A stretch of DNA of 64,000 nucleotides from CBDFKU01 sp965248975 (GCA_965248975.1 CBDFKU010000020.1:434001-498000), one strand, 5' to 3'. Shown: positions 15,976-24,444, numbered from the stretch's first letter. Numbers and translations are program-made. The notes: generated from the sequence alone by a model not told the origin.

Positions 15976-17460
15976 ATGGCGACAAGGTCTTTTGCCGGGA
16001 CAGCAGAGGCCCCGGACTTTCCGATGGGCCTGGACTGGCTCAATACGGAGAGCCCAATAAGGCTTCATGACCTGCGCGGGAAGATAGTCATCCTGGATTT
16101 CTGGACCTACTGCTGAATCAACTGCATGCATGTCTTTCCGCAGTTGCGGAAACTGGAGCAGAAATACCCCGACGAGCTAGCGGTGATCGGTGTGCATTCC
16201 GCCAAGTTCACCTCCGAACGGGACACCGCCAACCTGCGCAAGGCGGTCCTCCGGTATGAGCTACAGCACCCTGTGATAAACGACAGCCAGTTCGCGGTGT
16301 GGCAGCAGTACTCCTGCCGCGCCTGGCCTACCCTAATCTTCATCGATCCCCAGGGTAAGGTCATCGGGAAGCAGGAGGGTGAGATCACCTTCGAGCAGTT
16401 CGACCCGATCATCGCGCAGATGCTGGAGGAGTTCGACGGCAACGGCCTCATCGACCGGACCCCACGGATCAACCGGTTAGAGGAAGAGGTGGACGGTGGC
16501 CTGTCCTTCCCCGGCAAAGTCCTGGCCGACGAGGCGTCCGGCCGGCTGTTCGTAGCGGACACCAACCACAACCGGATCGTCGTGGCCACACTGGACGGCC
16601 AGGTAACGCAGGTGGTGGGCAGCGGCGAGGCCGGGCTGGCCGACGGTGTCTCTAGTGTGGCTCGCTTCGACCACCCCCAGGGCATGGCCCTGGACGGAGA
16701 CATCCTGTATGTGGCGGACACCGAGAACCACGCCATCCGTCGAGTCGACCTTGCCGCGGGCACGGTGAACACGGTTGCCGGCACCGGGCAGCAGCTCAGG
16801 GGACAACGAGAGGGCGGGAACGCCCTGTCCTCGGACCTCAGCTCACCGTGGGACCTGGAACTGCACGAGGGCACGCTGTACATCGCCATGGCCGGTACCC
16901 ACCAGCTGTGGGCTCTGGACCTCACGGAGGGACAGGTGCACCCCTACGCTGGCAACGGCCAGGAGTCACCTATCGACGGCCCCCTGGCATCAGCTTCCCT
17001 GGATCAGCCCAGCGGCATCACCAGCGACGGCACCAAGCTTTACTTCGCCGACAGTGAGGCAAGCGCTATCCGCTCTGCCGACCTGGACCCTCAAGGCAGC
17101 GTCCGCAGCATCGTCGGGGTGGACCTTTTCGTCTTCGGGGACGTGGACGGCACCAACGAATCGGTGCGCCTGCAGCACCCTCTGGGGATCCACTACCACG
17201 ACGGGGTCCTGTACGTCGCCGACACCTACAATAACAAGATCAAGCGGGTCTTCCCCGAAACCAGGAGCGCCCTCACCCTGCTGGGCACCGGAGAGCCGGG
17301 CCACCGGGACGGAGAGCCCAACCAGGCCCAGTTCCAGGAGCCCGGGGACGTGAGCGTGGCCGCGGGCAAGCTGTACGTCGCCGACACCGACAACCACGCA
17401 ATCCGCGTGGCCGACCTGGAAACGGGCGAGGTGAGCACGTTGGAGCTAATGGGGCTGTAG
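15976..17460 (+). CDS. Thioredoxin-like/NHL-repeat protein with in-frame TGA, probable selenoprotein (NHLRC2-like)
   Basis: Read through TGA at 16114-16116, the frame encodes 494 aa: a thioredoxin-like domain (1 to about 150) and an NHL-repeat beta-propeller (about 160-490, repeats such as LFVADTNHNRIVVA, LYVADTENHAIRRV, LYVADTYNNKIKRV, LYVADTDNHAIRVA). The TGA is codon 47 in DFWTYC-TGA-INCMH; relatives, including human NHLRC2, have YCCINC there, so selenocysteine would replace the attacking cysteine of the CxxC pair (U47, C50). ATG 15976 has an excellent AGGAGGG site 5 nt upstream. The ATG after the TGA (16126) has none and would lose the redox motif. A SECIS-like hairpin lies at 16135-16152. 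Confidence 0.85.
16114..16116 (+). other. In-frame TGA, candidate selenocysteine codon
   Basis: The TGA sits between TGC (Cys46) and ATC-AAC-TGC (Ile-Asn-Cys50). The frame is fully open on both sides, from the well-placed ATG at 15976 to the TAG at 17460, and protein similarity continues across it without a gap. Confidence 0.8.
16135..16152 (+). promoter_or_regulatory. Bacterial SECIS-like hairpin
   Basis: TTTCCGC (16135-16141), loop AGTT (16142-16145), GCGGAAA (16146-16152): a perfect 7-bp stem. The loop begins 25 nt after the TGA, inside the 16-37 nt window known for bacterial SECIS elements, and has a G at its second position followed by U. CTGC (16122-16125) and GCAG (16158-16161) could add a lower stem. 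Confidence 0.7.
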
Positions 17461-17523
17461 ACCTCAGTCTCTGCTAACTCCCCTTAAAAGAACTGATATA
17501 GGGACTTGTGGAGGGTCGAAATC

Positions 17524-17754
17524 ATGGAAATGCAGCTAACGGCCGTTTATCAAAAGCGCGGCCGCTGGTACGTCGCCCACGTCGAGGAAATCCCCGGAGT
17601 GAACACTCAGGGGCGAACCCTCAAGGAGGCTCGCGAAAACCTTAAGGATGCCCGGGAGCAGGTGGTTGAGGCAAATCGAGAACTTTCCATCCGCGATGAG
17701 AACGGCCTTAAATCACGCCGCGAGCCTATCTCCATCGAAACGCGGGCAGAGTGA
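17524..17754 (+). CDS. hicB: HicB-like antitoxin
   Basis: A 76-aa protein with the small HicB fold: strands QLTAVYQKRGRWYVAHVEEIPGV, then TQGRTLKEARENLKDAREQVVEAN, the classic partial RNase-H-like pattern. Full HicB antitoxins neutralise the HicA mRNA interferase and often add a DNA-binding domain; this one is the short form without it. ATG 17524 is chosen over a TTG at 17506 because it starts the conserved region; the ribosome-binding site is weak. The stop overlaps a GTG that begins a broken hicA, so the gene is now effectively an orphan antitoxin. Confidence 0.8.
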   Translation: MEMQLTAVYQKRGRWYVAHVEEIPGVNTQGRTLKEARENLKDAREQVVEANRELSIRDENGLKSRREPISIETRAE

Positions 17755-17825
17755 GGCGGTCGGATTTGCTGCGGCATCTTTCGCGTCAGGGCTGCTCAGA
17801 GAGGGTAGCAAGCGGAGGTCCCTTA
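17751..17825 (+). pseudogene. hicA: hicA toxin remnant
   Basis: From GTG 17751 (overlapping the hicB stop) the frame reads RRSDLLRHLSRQGC, the typical HicA N-terminus. A frame change then occurs, and the next conserved HicA segment (LLREGSKRRS) appears in another frame at about 17788-17817. The rest, including the catalytic histidine region, is missing because the aminotransferase gene end follows. This is a truncated, frameshifted toxin gene. Confidence 0.65.
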
Positions 17826-19007
17826 AAGTCCGAACTTCTTGGCCGCCTGGGCGAAGCCGTCCATGGCCCCTTCCAGCACCCGGTCCTCCAGGCAGTAGGA
17901 GATGCGGAAGTAGCCCGGCGAGCCGAAGCCCCGTCCCGGCACCACCAACACGTTCGTCTTCTGTAGCTCGTCTACGAAGGCCACGTCGTCTTCGACGGGC
18001 GACCTGGGGAACAGGTAGAACGCTCCCTGGGGCTTGTAGCAGGTATAGCCCAAACCAGTGAGCTTGCCGTGGAGGAAGTCCCGCTTGCGCTGATAGTCAG
18101 CCACGTCCACGCTAACTCCCTGAAGGGCCCGCACGGCATGCTGCATCAGCGCCGGGGCGTTGACGAACCCCAGGATACGGTTACAGAAGGTCAGCCCGTC
18201 CAGCAGTTCGGCTTTCCCGGCATACGCAGGGTTCACCGCGATGTAGCCGATGCGCTCGCCAGGTAGGGCCAGGTCCTTGGCGTGGGAATGGACCACGATA
18301 GACGCCTCGTAGTGGGGGAACACCTGTGGGTAGGCCAGACCGTCGTAGATGATGCGCCGGTAGGGCTCGTCGCTGACCAGGAATATCTCGGTCCCATACC
18401 GGGCGGCCGCGCGGCGCAGCAGCTCCGCCAGGTCCCGGAGTAAGTCCGCCCCGTAGACGGCCCCCGAGGGGTTGTTAGGGGAGTTGATCAGCACCGCCCT
18501 GGTGTGGGGAGTCAGCAGCCCCTCCAGCGCAGCCAGGTCCGGCTGAAAGGCCTCGTCGGTGGGCGCGACTACCGGGACGCCACCGTGGTTGTCGGTGTAG
18601 TATCCGTACTCCACGAAGTAGGGAGCGAAGAGCACCACCTCTTCGCCCGGGTTCAGGACCGTCTTCAGCACCACGTTAAGGGCGGCAGCTGCGCCACAGG
18701 TCATGACGATATCGCCCAGCGAAAAGGGAACTCCGGTCTCCGCCCTGAGCCCTGCGGCCACCGCCTCACGGGTCTCGGGATAGCCGGCGTTGGGCATATA
18801 CCGGTGCATCCCCGGTTTGGGGTTCTCGGCCAGCCGTCTCAGCTCCTGGTGGAACTCGGGCGGCGGCTCGACTACCGGGTTGCCCAGCGACAGGTCGAAG
18901 ACCTTATCCTCGCCGTACTGCTGCTTCAGGGCGATGCCCGCCTCGAACATGCGGCGAATCCACCCACCCTCCTCGGCAAAGCGCTTCACCTTTTGCGAAA
19001 CCGGCAT
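17823..19007 (-). CDS. Pyridoxal-phosphate aminotransferase, class I/II
   Basis: 394-aa fold-type I aminotransferase of the aspartate/aromatic aminotransferase superfamily. Visible features: N-terminal VFDLSLGNPVVEPP, the substrate/cofactor loop YMPNAGYPETREAVA, NSPNNPSGAVYG (PLP Asn), SDEPYRRIIYDG (PLP Asp and Tyr), and the PLP lysine in HAKDLALPGERIGY, followed by the arginine of the substrate carboxylate site (YFRISYC). The SxSKxxxxPGxRxG pattern with ALPGERIGY is characteristic of a subgroup usually annotated simply as PLP-dependent aminotransferase; substrate unknown. No operon partner: it converges with hicB/hicA and its upstream side faces the tRNA gene. Confidence 0.9.
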   Translation of the reverse strand: MPVSQKVKRFAEEGGWIRRMFEAGIALKQQYGEDKVFDLSLGNPVVEPPPEFHQELRRLAENPKPGMHRYMPNAGYPETREAVAAGLRAETGVPFSLGDIVMTCGAAAALNVVLKTVLNPGEEVVLFAPYFVEYGYYTDNHGGVPVVAPTDEAFQPDLAALEGLLTPHTRAVLINSPNNPSGAVYGADLLRDLAELLRRAAARYGTEIFLVSDEPYRRIIYDGLAYPQVFPHYEASIVVHSHAKDLALPGERIGYIAVNPAYAGKAELLDGLTFCNRILGFVNAPALMQHAVRALQGVSVDVADYQRKRDFLHGKLTGLGYTCYKPQGAFYLFPRSPVEDDVAFVDELQKTNVLVVPGRGFGSPGYFRISYCLEDRVLEGAMDGFAQAAKKFGL

Positions 19008-19217
19008 GCACCGACCCCCGACGTTTCATTGATCCCGTCCGCCATGAGAATATACCCCTGCCGGAAGTATGTCCAGGATAGGTATGCGGGAGAGGGTACC
19101 GACTGAGCCGCCGCAACCCGGGCCAAATTGACAGGCACCACAGCCGCTGGGTATATTTAACTGTGGACTCGGACGCTTCCCACATCGCCTTATTCTCCTT
19201 CCAACCGTTCGAGCAAT

Positions 19218-19293
19218 GGCAACGTAGCTCAGTGGTTAGAGCGGGCGCTTCATAAGCGCTAGGTCGCTGGTTCGAACCCAGCCGTTGCCACCA
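19218..19293 (+). tRNA. tRNA-Met (CAT), elongator type
   Basis: A full cloverleaf: acceptor GGCAACG/CGTTGCC, D arm GCTC/GAGC, anticodon stem GGCGC/GCGCT with loop TTCATAA, T arm GCTGG-TTCGAAC-CCAGC, discriminator A and genomically encoded CCA (19291-19293). The G1-C72 pair argues for elongator rather than initiator tRNA-Met; a lysidine-modified tRNA-Ile2 with the same anticodon cannot be excluded by eye. Confidence 0.93.
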
Positions 19294-19358
19294 AACACAA
19301 AGTAGGGCTGTGGGGCGGATTCGCTGAGAGCTCCAGGAAACATCAAGGATTGGTGGGC

Positions 19359-19760
19359 ATGGAAGATCCAGGCATAGAAGGTCGTCTGCGTCGTATCGAA
19401 GAGCAGATGGAATCAATCTCCGACGATGTCAAGAACGTCGGAGAGCTCGTAGCAGAGTTCGTCGCTGATGTGGGTAACTTACGGCAAAGCATACTCGAGG
19501 TCCGAAGGTTATCAGCCGAGGCGCGAGCAGCGGAAATGGCAAGCAACTTGAGACACTGGACAGAGGCTCAGCAGGAAGATGGCTCCATGACGGACCGGGT
19601 AGCCAAGAGCTGTATGGGACTATTGGGGCGTCGCCTTGCGGCCCTTACGGCCGAGCTTCGATATACCGACGATCCCGAACCGTTAGTGCGTAGATTCAGG
19701 AAGGGAATGGAAGACTATCTAACGGAGCTACTGGGATTTTCGCCCTTCGACCGGATGTAA
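19359..19760 (+). CDS. Hypothetical coiled-coil protein
   Basis: About 133 aa from ATG 19359, with AAGGA 10 nt upstream; a TTG at 19350 and a GTG at 19353 are alternatives. The N-terminal half (GRLRRIEEQMESISDDVKNVGELVAEFVADVGNLRQSILE) has a heptad pattern of a coiled coil, the C-terminal half is a mixed helix (MGLLGRRLAALTAELRYT). No known domain is recognised. The base composition is lower in G+C than neighbouring housekeeping genes. It follows the tRNA gene by 65 nt, a common place for acquired DNA. Confidence 0.55.
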   Translation: MEDPGIEGRLRRIEEQMESISDDVKNVGELVAEFVADVGNLRQSILEVRRLSAEARAAEMASNLRHWTEAQQEDGSMTDRVAKSCMGLLGRRLAALTAELRYTDDPEPLVRRFRKGMEDYLTELLGFSPFDRM

Positions 19761-20039
19761 CAAGGCGACTAGGTCGGTGACCCAATCTTCATTCTTGTCC
19801 CAAAGTTGGTGGCTCAGTTGCCTGCCTTGTTTGCCTGAAGCCCAGGCCTCGCATAGGTGATTGATTCCATTTGGAGTTGTCCGTACGCCCTGCTCTAAGC
19901 CCACTCGAATGTGATCTACGCCCCCGAAACTTGGCGTCTAACCCCACGATAATCCTATGCCTTCCGTCACCGTAATTGGCGTAGGCCTCTTGTACTATTC
20001 CTCTGTAGGCCGAAATCTAGGGTTAAAGGAGAAAAGACC
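19761..20039. other. Intergenic, no feature seen
   Basis: 280 nt of lower G+C sequence without an open frame of note. Only the AAAGGAG ribosome-binding site of the next gene at its right end is recognisable. Confidence 0.5.
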
Positions 20040-20468
20040 ATGGCAATAAAACAACTGAGTGTACTGATGAGCGTGGATACAACAAAAGGCGAATGTGGAA
20101 AGGCACCGGCTTTCAAAGTCACCGTGGCGGTAACTTTAGAGGCCGATAACGCAGGCGGTATGTACAACGTCCAAGTATGGGACAATGACCGGGGGTGGCC
20201 TGACACGTTGCTAGAAGATAAGCTCAACATAGCCTATCCGGCTGGGCCAGGGTTCAACTTCCAGCAGCACCCATTGACGTTGGACTGCACGGCGGATTGC
20301 AAAGTAAAGGGCACCAAAGGCAATTCTGGTGAAACTAAGACAGAAATATACGCCTACGTTAAGGAAATCGGCGGGAACGGGAAGACCGCTGAAACTAGTA
20401 AGGTTACGGTAGAGTGTGTGCCAGCAAAGAAAGAGGGAGAGGACGGGGATTCGGAATCATCGGAATAG
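20040..20468 (+). CDS. Hypothetical protein, beta-rich
   Basis: 142 aa. The sequence alternates short hydrophobic strands (KVTVAVTLEADNAGGMYNVQVWD, TKTEIYAYVKEIG, TSKVTVECVP), suggesting an immunoglobulin-like beta-sandwich, and ends in an acidic tail (EGEDGDSESSE). It contains several cysteines (ECGK, DCTADCK, VEC) but no signal peptide. The ATG has a good AAAGGAGAAAAG site, and a strong intrinsic terminator follows 23 nt after the stop, so it is a single-gene transcription unit. No family recognised. Confidence 0.65.
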   Translation: MAIKQLSVLMSVDTTKGECGKAPAFKVTVAVTLEADNAGGMYNVQVWDNDRGWPDTLLEDKLNIAYPAGPGFNFQQHPLTLDCTADCKVKGTKGNSGETKTEIYAYVKEIGGNGKTAETSKVTVECVPAKKEGEDGDSESSE

Positions 20469-20491
20469 GTACCGTAGGCAGGACCTAATTG

Positions 20492-20535
20492 AAAGAACCC
20501 GCCGGAGCGATTTCGGCGGGTTCTTTGCTTTTCCT
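20492..20535 (+). terminator. Intrinsic terminator
   Basis: AAAGAACCCGCCG (20492-20504), 9-nt loop, CGGCGGGTTCTTT (20514-20526), a perfect 13-bp stem followed by GCTTTTCC. It ends the transcript of the gene at 20040-20468. Confidence 0.85.
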
Positions 20536-20671
20536 ATCTGTGTTGGTTGGCGAGCTTCCCCTGAGCAGTCATTGGGTCGCATGTAAGCGTGCCTGCGCAA
20601 GCGCATCGCGTGTACCGGTTGTTCCCGGAAGGGATGTGTTTTCATCGGTCGGAGCGATTAAACTATACGCT

Positions 20672-21571
20672 ATGGTCATAGTTCTGATAGGGGTCTCCGG
20701 CGCCGGGAAAACGACCATCGGCCTCCTCCTCGCCGAAGACCTTAAGTGGCGGTTCATCGATGGCGACGACTACCATCCCCAAGCTAACGTCGAAAAAATG
20801 AGCCGTGGGATAGCACTGACCGACGATGACCGACGGCCCTGGCTCGAAACCCTTAGGACACTGATACATAGCCTCGTCCTCAGAGCTGAACATGGTGTAA
20901 TAGCCTGCTCCGCCCTCAAGCAGGCTTATCGGGACTATCTGCTCGAAGGGAACGTAGGGACGTATATCGTTTATCTCAAGGGAGATTACGACCTGGTCTT
21001 TGAGCGGCTTAACGCCAGGACAGGGCACTTCCTGAGGGCCGAGTTGCTGGAGAGCCAGTTCGAACTCCTGGAGGAGCCGAGCGACGGTCACGTTATCGAC
21101 GTAAGCCAAGGGCCGGACGCCGTGGTGAACGCCATCAAGAGAAGCCTTGGGTTGCCGTTCAGCCCAGTATTACCTCGGCGGGTAGACCAATTACCTACGA
21201 TGATTCGGAAAGATCTAGATAGAGTCGGCAGGCTGGAAGCCATGGTCATCGACGTCTCGGACCTGGAGAGGGCCGACCGGTTCTGGTCCGCCGTGACCGG
21301 CTACGTGTTCGGTCCCTCGTACACACCACAGTGCCGGGCGACCGTCATGCCAGAGTCCGGGATCAGGCTGGTACTGCAACTGGTGCCGGAGACGAAGGGC
21401 GCCAAAAACCGCGTTCATCTGGACATCGAGGTTCCCGACCTCGATGGAGCTCTGGAGCAGGTGGAAACGCTGGGAGGGTACCTGGTGAGCCGTGTGAGCA
21501 ACCCGGGCGCTGGGTCGCTGGTTATCTGTGCCGACCCAGATGGCAACGAGTTCTGCCTGGTACCTCCGTAA
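20672..21571 (+). CDS. Gluconokinase fused to a VOC (glyoxalase-like) domain
   Basis: Residues 1-165 are a GntK-type gluconokinase, phosphorylating gluconate to 6-phosphogluconate: P-loop GVSGAGKTT (7-15), DGDDYHP (30-36), RRPWL (54-58) and CSALKQAYRD (79-88). Residues about 180-299 form a VOC-superfamily domain (AMVIDVSDLERADRFWSAVTGYVFG to VICADPDGNEFCLVPP), with H249 and E294 at typical metal-ligand positions. The open frame continues back to 20489 over the terminator, so ATG 20672 is chosen for the kinase N-terminus. The fusion is uncommon; the VOC half could act on a related sugar acid, but that is a guess. Confidence 0.85.
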   Translation: MVIVLIGVSGAGKTTIGLLLAEDLKWRFIDGDDYHPQANVEKMSRGIALTDDDRRPWLETLRTLIHSLVLRAEHGVIACSALKQAYRDYLLEGNVGTYIVYLKGDYDLVFERLNARTGHFLRAELLESQFELLEEPSDGHVIDVSQGPDAVVNAIKRSLGLPFSPVLPRRVDQLPTMIRKDLDRVGRLEAMVIDVSDLERADRFWSAVTGYVFGPSYTPQCRATVMPESGIRLVLQLVPETKGAKNRVHLDIEVPDLDGALEQVETLGGYLVSRVSNPGAGSLVICADPDGNEFCLVPP

Positions 21572-21601
21572 TGCCCGCGAACAAGCACCACCACTACGAT
21601 C

Positions 21602-21856
21602 ATGACTGACGCCACCGAGAGTACCTGCCTGCCCGTGGCGGTGTGGTTCCTCTATTCGGTGGAAGGCGAGGCGATGGGCAGCGTATACCGCCGTGACGCC
21701 GAGGCCGTTCCCGAGGTGGGACTTCGCCTGACGGCAGGAGACGGTACGACCCTGGTTGAGGTAGTGGAATACGGGGAGCTCAGGGCGACGTGCGCCATGC
21801 GAAGGTTTCGGGTAGCAGTTAGGACTGTGGAACCAGGAACGGAACGCGGAGATTGA
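21602..21856 (+). CDS. Small hypothetical protein
   Basis: 84 aa, starting 31 nt after the kinase-VOC gene on the same strand. The sequence has a strand-rich core (VWFLYSVEGEAMGSVYRRD, TTLVEVVEYGELRATCAMRRFRVAVRTVE) and no recognised motif. There is no clear ribosome-binding site. A GC-rich hairpin (21864-21896) follows directly. Confidence 0.4.
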   Translation: MTDATESTCLPVAVWFLYSVEGEAMGSVYRRDAEAVPEVGLRLTAGDGTTLVEVVEYGELRATCAMRRFRVAVRTVEPGTERGD

Positions 21857-22194
21857 GGAAAAACCCGCCGGGGCCGGGCAGCGGACTCCCGGCGGGCGGG
21901 GAGCGGCATGGACGAACCATCCCGCACCCAGGAAGGCCAGAACGGCAAGATTCCAACCTCCCCAAATATAGGCTACCATGCAGGAAGCTCTGGGATGAAC
22001 GGTGGAAGCACCCCTTGTACCAAGGGTTCACCCTCAAAGCACATTTTACTCACACCATACGCACACCACAGTTCGACCAGTCAAGTCCCGAATCGTGGCA
22101 AGATGCCCGAACGATAGTCTGAGCTTCGGTAGATTAGAGAGGCTTGAGGAAGGGGGAGCGTACCAGGCTCGCGGCCGTTCCCGCCGGTGGTCCA
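21857..22194. other. Intergenic with one GC hairpin
   Basis: CCCGCCGGG (21864-21872) and CCCGGCGGG (21888-21896) form a 9-bp stem without a T-tract, possibly a rho-assisted end point. The remaining sequence holds no convincing gene. Confidence 0.4.
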
Positions 22195-24444
22195 CTAAGG
22201 GGCAGCGGTGAGGACTGGTTCGTTTGCAGGCGAGAGGGGCTTCAGCGAGCCGACCCGATACCCATCGGGACCCTGGACGCCGTGCTCATCCTGCTCCTGG
22301 GCAGGGTCCAGGTACTCCTGGCACCAGACGTCCATAGCGCCGTGCCATTCGGCCTCCAGATCCTCCACCGATGCCACTCCGGCGATGGCGGCAAAGTCCT
22401 CCAACCTGTACGTCCCGTCCCTGAGAGAGAGGTACAGGTTGAGAGCCTGCTCCTTCCTCTCGGTCATCAGGTAGTAGATGAGCGCCCAGCCGTTGGTGTA
22501 GTCGAAGACGCCGAACTGGTCGTAGCCTTCCCGCTGCCCGATGAGGCCGGCCAGCGAGCGGTAGTTTGCCTGGCCGCAGATGACGTTCAGGTGGGCCGGG
22601 CGAGGCTCGTAAGCATATCCGCCCACATCGTCGAAGACCAGGCCGGCCAGGAACTCTCCCGTCCCCTCGTCGACCCACCCCTTGGGCTGGTCGTGATAGC
22701 CCACTTCGCCCCACTGGCCCGGGTAGACGTACCTGCCCTGCAGGTAGTGCCCGAACTCGTGCTGGATCAGCTCCTCGACAGTGTAGGTGCTCTGCTGAGG
22801 GGTGCGCTGATAGGTATAGAGGGTCCCGATACCCTCCAGGTACAGACCGCCGGCGAAGGCCGCGAATCCCACGAAGCTGCTCATGTACTCCTGGTACCTC
22901 TCAGGGGTGGCGAAGAGGATGAGGACCATCGAATCGTTCTGATCGCCGGGTAAGGGGGTATCGAAGGGCTCCCCCATCAGATCGAAGAAGGCGGCTCGCT
23001 CCCTCTCCATCAACGTCACGAAGGCGGGCAGCTCCTCGGCGGGCAGTCCTGACCGCACGGTGATTCCGTCTCCAACGGCGGTGTTGGCCAGATGGACCCC
23101 TTCATACTCGTCACGCAGCGCTTCGGAGAGATTGCTTCCGGTGTAGCTGTCGATGGCGCGGGCCAGGAAAACCTTGGCCGTCAGCTCCTGCTCCACTTCC
23201 CAGGCCTGGTTTAGCGCGCCGATCACCCGATCGCGGCCGGCTTCGTCCAGGTGCTCCTCTCTGAGGGACTCACAAATGTAGGCGGCCTCCGCCCGTATCC
23301 ACACATCATCGGAGGCCAGAGAGCCCAGAATGAAATCCAGGTCGTTCTCGGAAAGCAGGTCCTCCATCGACCAGACCAGCCGGGCATAGGCCGCCATGGC
23401 GCGAAAACGAAGGTCCGAGTAGAACTCGGCGTCCGCGCTGACGGCTTCAAGATGGGGCTGCATGTCGAAGAAGGGATAGAAGAAGGAGTCCAATACCCAG
23501 ATCACATCGTGGAGCACATTCGGGTAGCGGTCGGCTTCGAAGCGACCCATGAGGGTGGCCTGCACGTCGGCCGCCCGGGTCTCGGTGACCAGCACGTGGG
23601 CCGGGTCCTCGGCGGAGCGCTCGGCCAGGCGTCCCAGCACGCGGACCCCATTGCGACGTGACCAACCGTTCTCGTGGGACTCGACCAGCGCCAGTATCCC
23701 GGTGATTGTGTCGTCATCGGCCAGCGGCCCCAGGGCAACGGCCGTATCCTCCGTGCAGTAGTAGCCGCCGTAGGGTATGCTGGCCAGCAGCCCGGCGGCG
23801 TCAAGGCTCGCCAAGTCGGGGCAACGGTACATTCCACCGTCGAAGGCTCCGGGAAGGATCCACACCGCCCAGTCTTCGCATCTGAAGGAGCCCTCACAGG
23901 CGGCCACGGCATCGGGGAGGTTGGCCCGCAAGTCGTCGACCACGTCGGCATCGAAAACGAAGAGGCCGAAACGCAGCTCGTCGTAGAGCAAGTCCCATAC
24001 AGCATCGGAGGCGATGGTGGACGGAATCAGGGCGTAGAAGGCCTCGAGATGGGTCCAGGGATCCGCTTTCAGCAGCTCGACGAAGATGGGAACGCAGTCC
24101 AGGTCGGCTTCGACTATCTCTACCTGGGTAGCGGCGTTGACCGTAGCGAGGTCGTCGCAGGTGAAGGAGGGCGGTGTGCCCGAGAAATTGAGCCCGATGA
24201 TCGCTACGTCGCGGACGTCTACCACGCCGTCGCCGTTCACGTCGGCTCGGAGGTCGGCCTGGGGGCCGGCCTGCATGCCGTTGACCACCAGCAGAAGGTC
24301 GTCTACGTATACCCAGCCATCGCCGTCGACGTCCCCGGGCATATCGGCACTGGCTCCGGCCGTGTCGGCGGCGATCACCGATGCCACCACCAGGAACAGC
24401 AGCAAAAGGAGGGACACCGATATGAATGCGCTTCGTTTCAGCAT
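22195..24444 (-). CDS. Secreted metallopeptidase-like protein with dockerin-type repeats
   Basis: 749 aa. A signal peptide (SAFISVSLLLLLFLVVASVIA) leads to a dockerin type I-like pair of calcium loops at about 35-90 (DVDGDGWVYVDDLLLVVNGM and DVNGDGVVDVRDVAIIGLNF). A helical region with HEAT-like character follows (about 95-430). The C-terminal part carries HEFGH (H562, E563, H566) in a long helix with a glutamate downstream, as in gluzincin-type zinc peptidases. The combination suggests an exported peptidase attached or assembled through calcium-binding modules. The ATG at 24444 is chosen for the signal peptide. Substrate unknown. Confidence 0.75.
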   Translation of the reverse strand: MLKRSAFISVSLLLLLFLVVASVIAADTAGASADMPGDVDGDGWVYVDDLLLVVNGMQAGPQADLRADVNGDGVVDVRDVAIIGLNFSGTPPSFTCDDLATVNAATQVEIVEADLDCVPIFVELLKADPWTHLEAFYALIPSTIASDAVWDLLYDELRFGLFVFDADVVDDLRANLPDAVAACEGSFRCEDWAVWILPGAFDGGMYRCPDLASLDAAGLLASIPYGGYYCTEDTAVALGPLADDDTITGILALVESHENGWSRRNGVRVLGRLAERSAEDPAHVLVTETRAADVQATLMGRFEADRYPNVLHDVIWVLDSFFYPFFDMQPHLEAVSADAEFYSDLRFRAMAAYARLVWSMEDLLSENDLDFILGSLASDDVWIRAEAAYICESLREEHLDEAGRDRVIGALNQAWEVEQELTAKVFLARAIDSYTGSNLSEALRDEYEGVHLANTAVGDGITVRSGLPAEELPAFVTLMERERAAFFDLMGEPFDTPLPGDQNDSMVLILFATPERYQEYMSSFVGFAAFAGGLYLEGIGTLYTYQRTPQQSTYTVEELIQHEFGHYLQGRYVYPGQWGEVGYHDQPKGWVDEGTGEFLAGLVFDDVGGYAYEPRPAHLNVICGQANYRSLAGLIGQREGYDQFGVFDYTNGWALIYYLMTERKEQALNLYLSLRDGTYRLEDFAAIAGVASVEDLEAEWHGAMDVWCQEYLDPAQEQDEHGVQGPDGYRVGSLKPLSPANEPVLTAAP

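Noticed and set aside
16126..17460. A shorter NHL-only gene starting at ATG 16126
   Set aside because: No ribosome-binding site, starts 3 codons after the TGA and would lack the thioredoxin half, while ATG 15976 has an ideal site in the same frame.
17751..17966. 71-codon frame as an intact hicA
   Set aside because: Only the first 15 codons resemble HicA; the rest is out of frame and opposite the aminotransferase gene.
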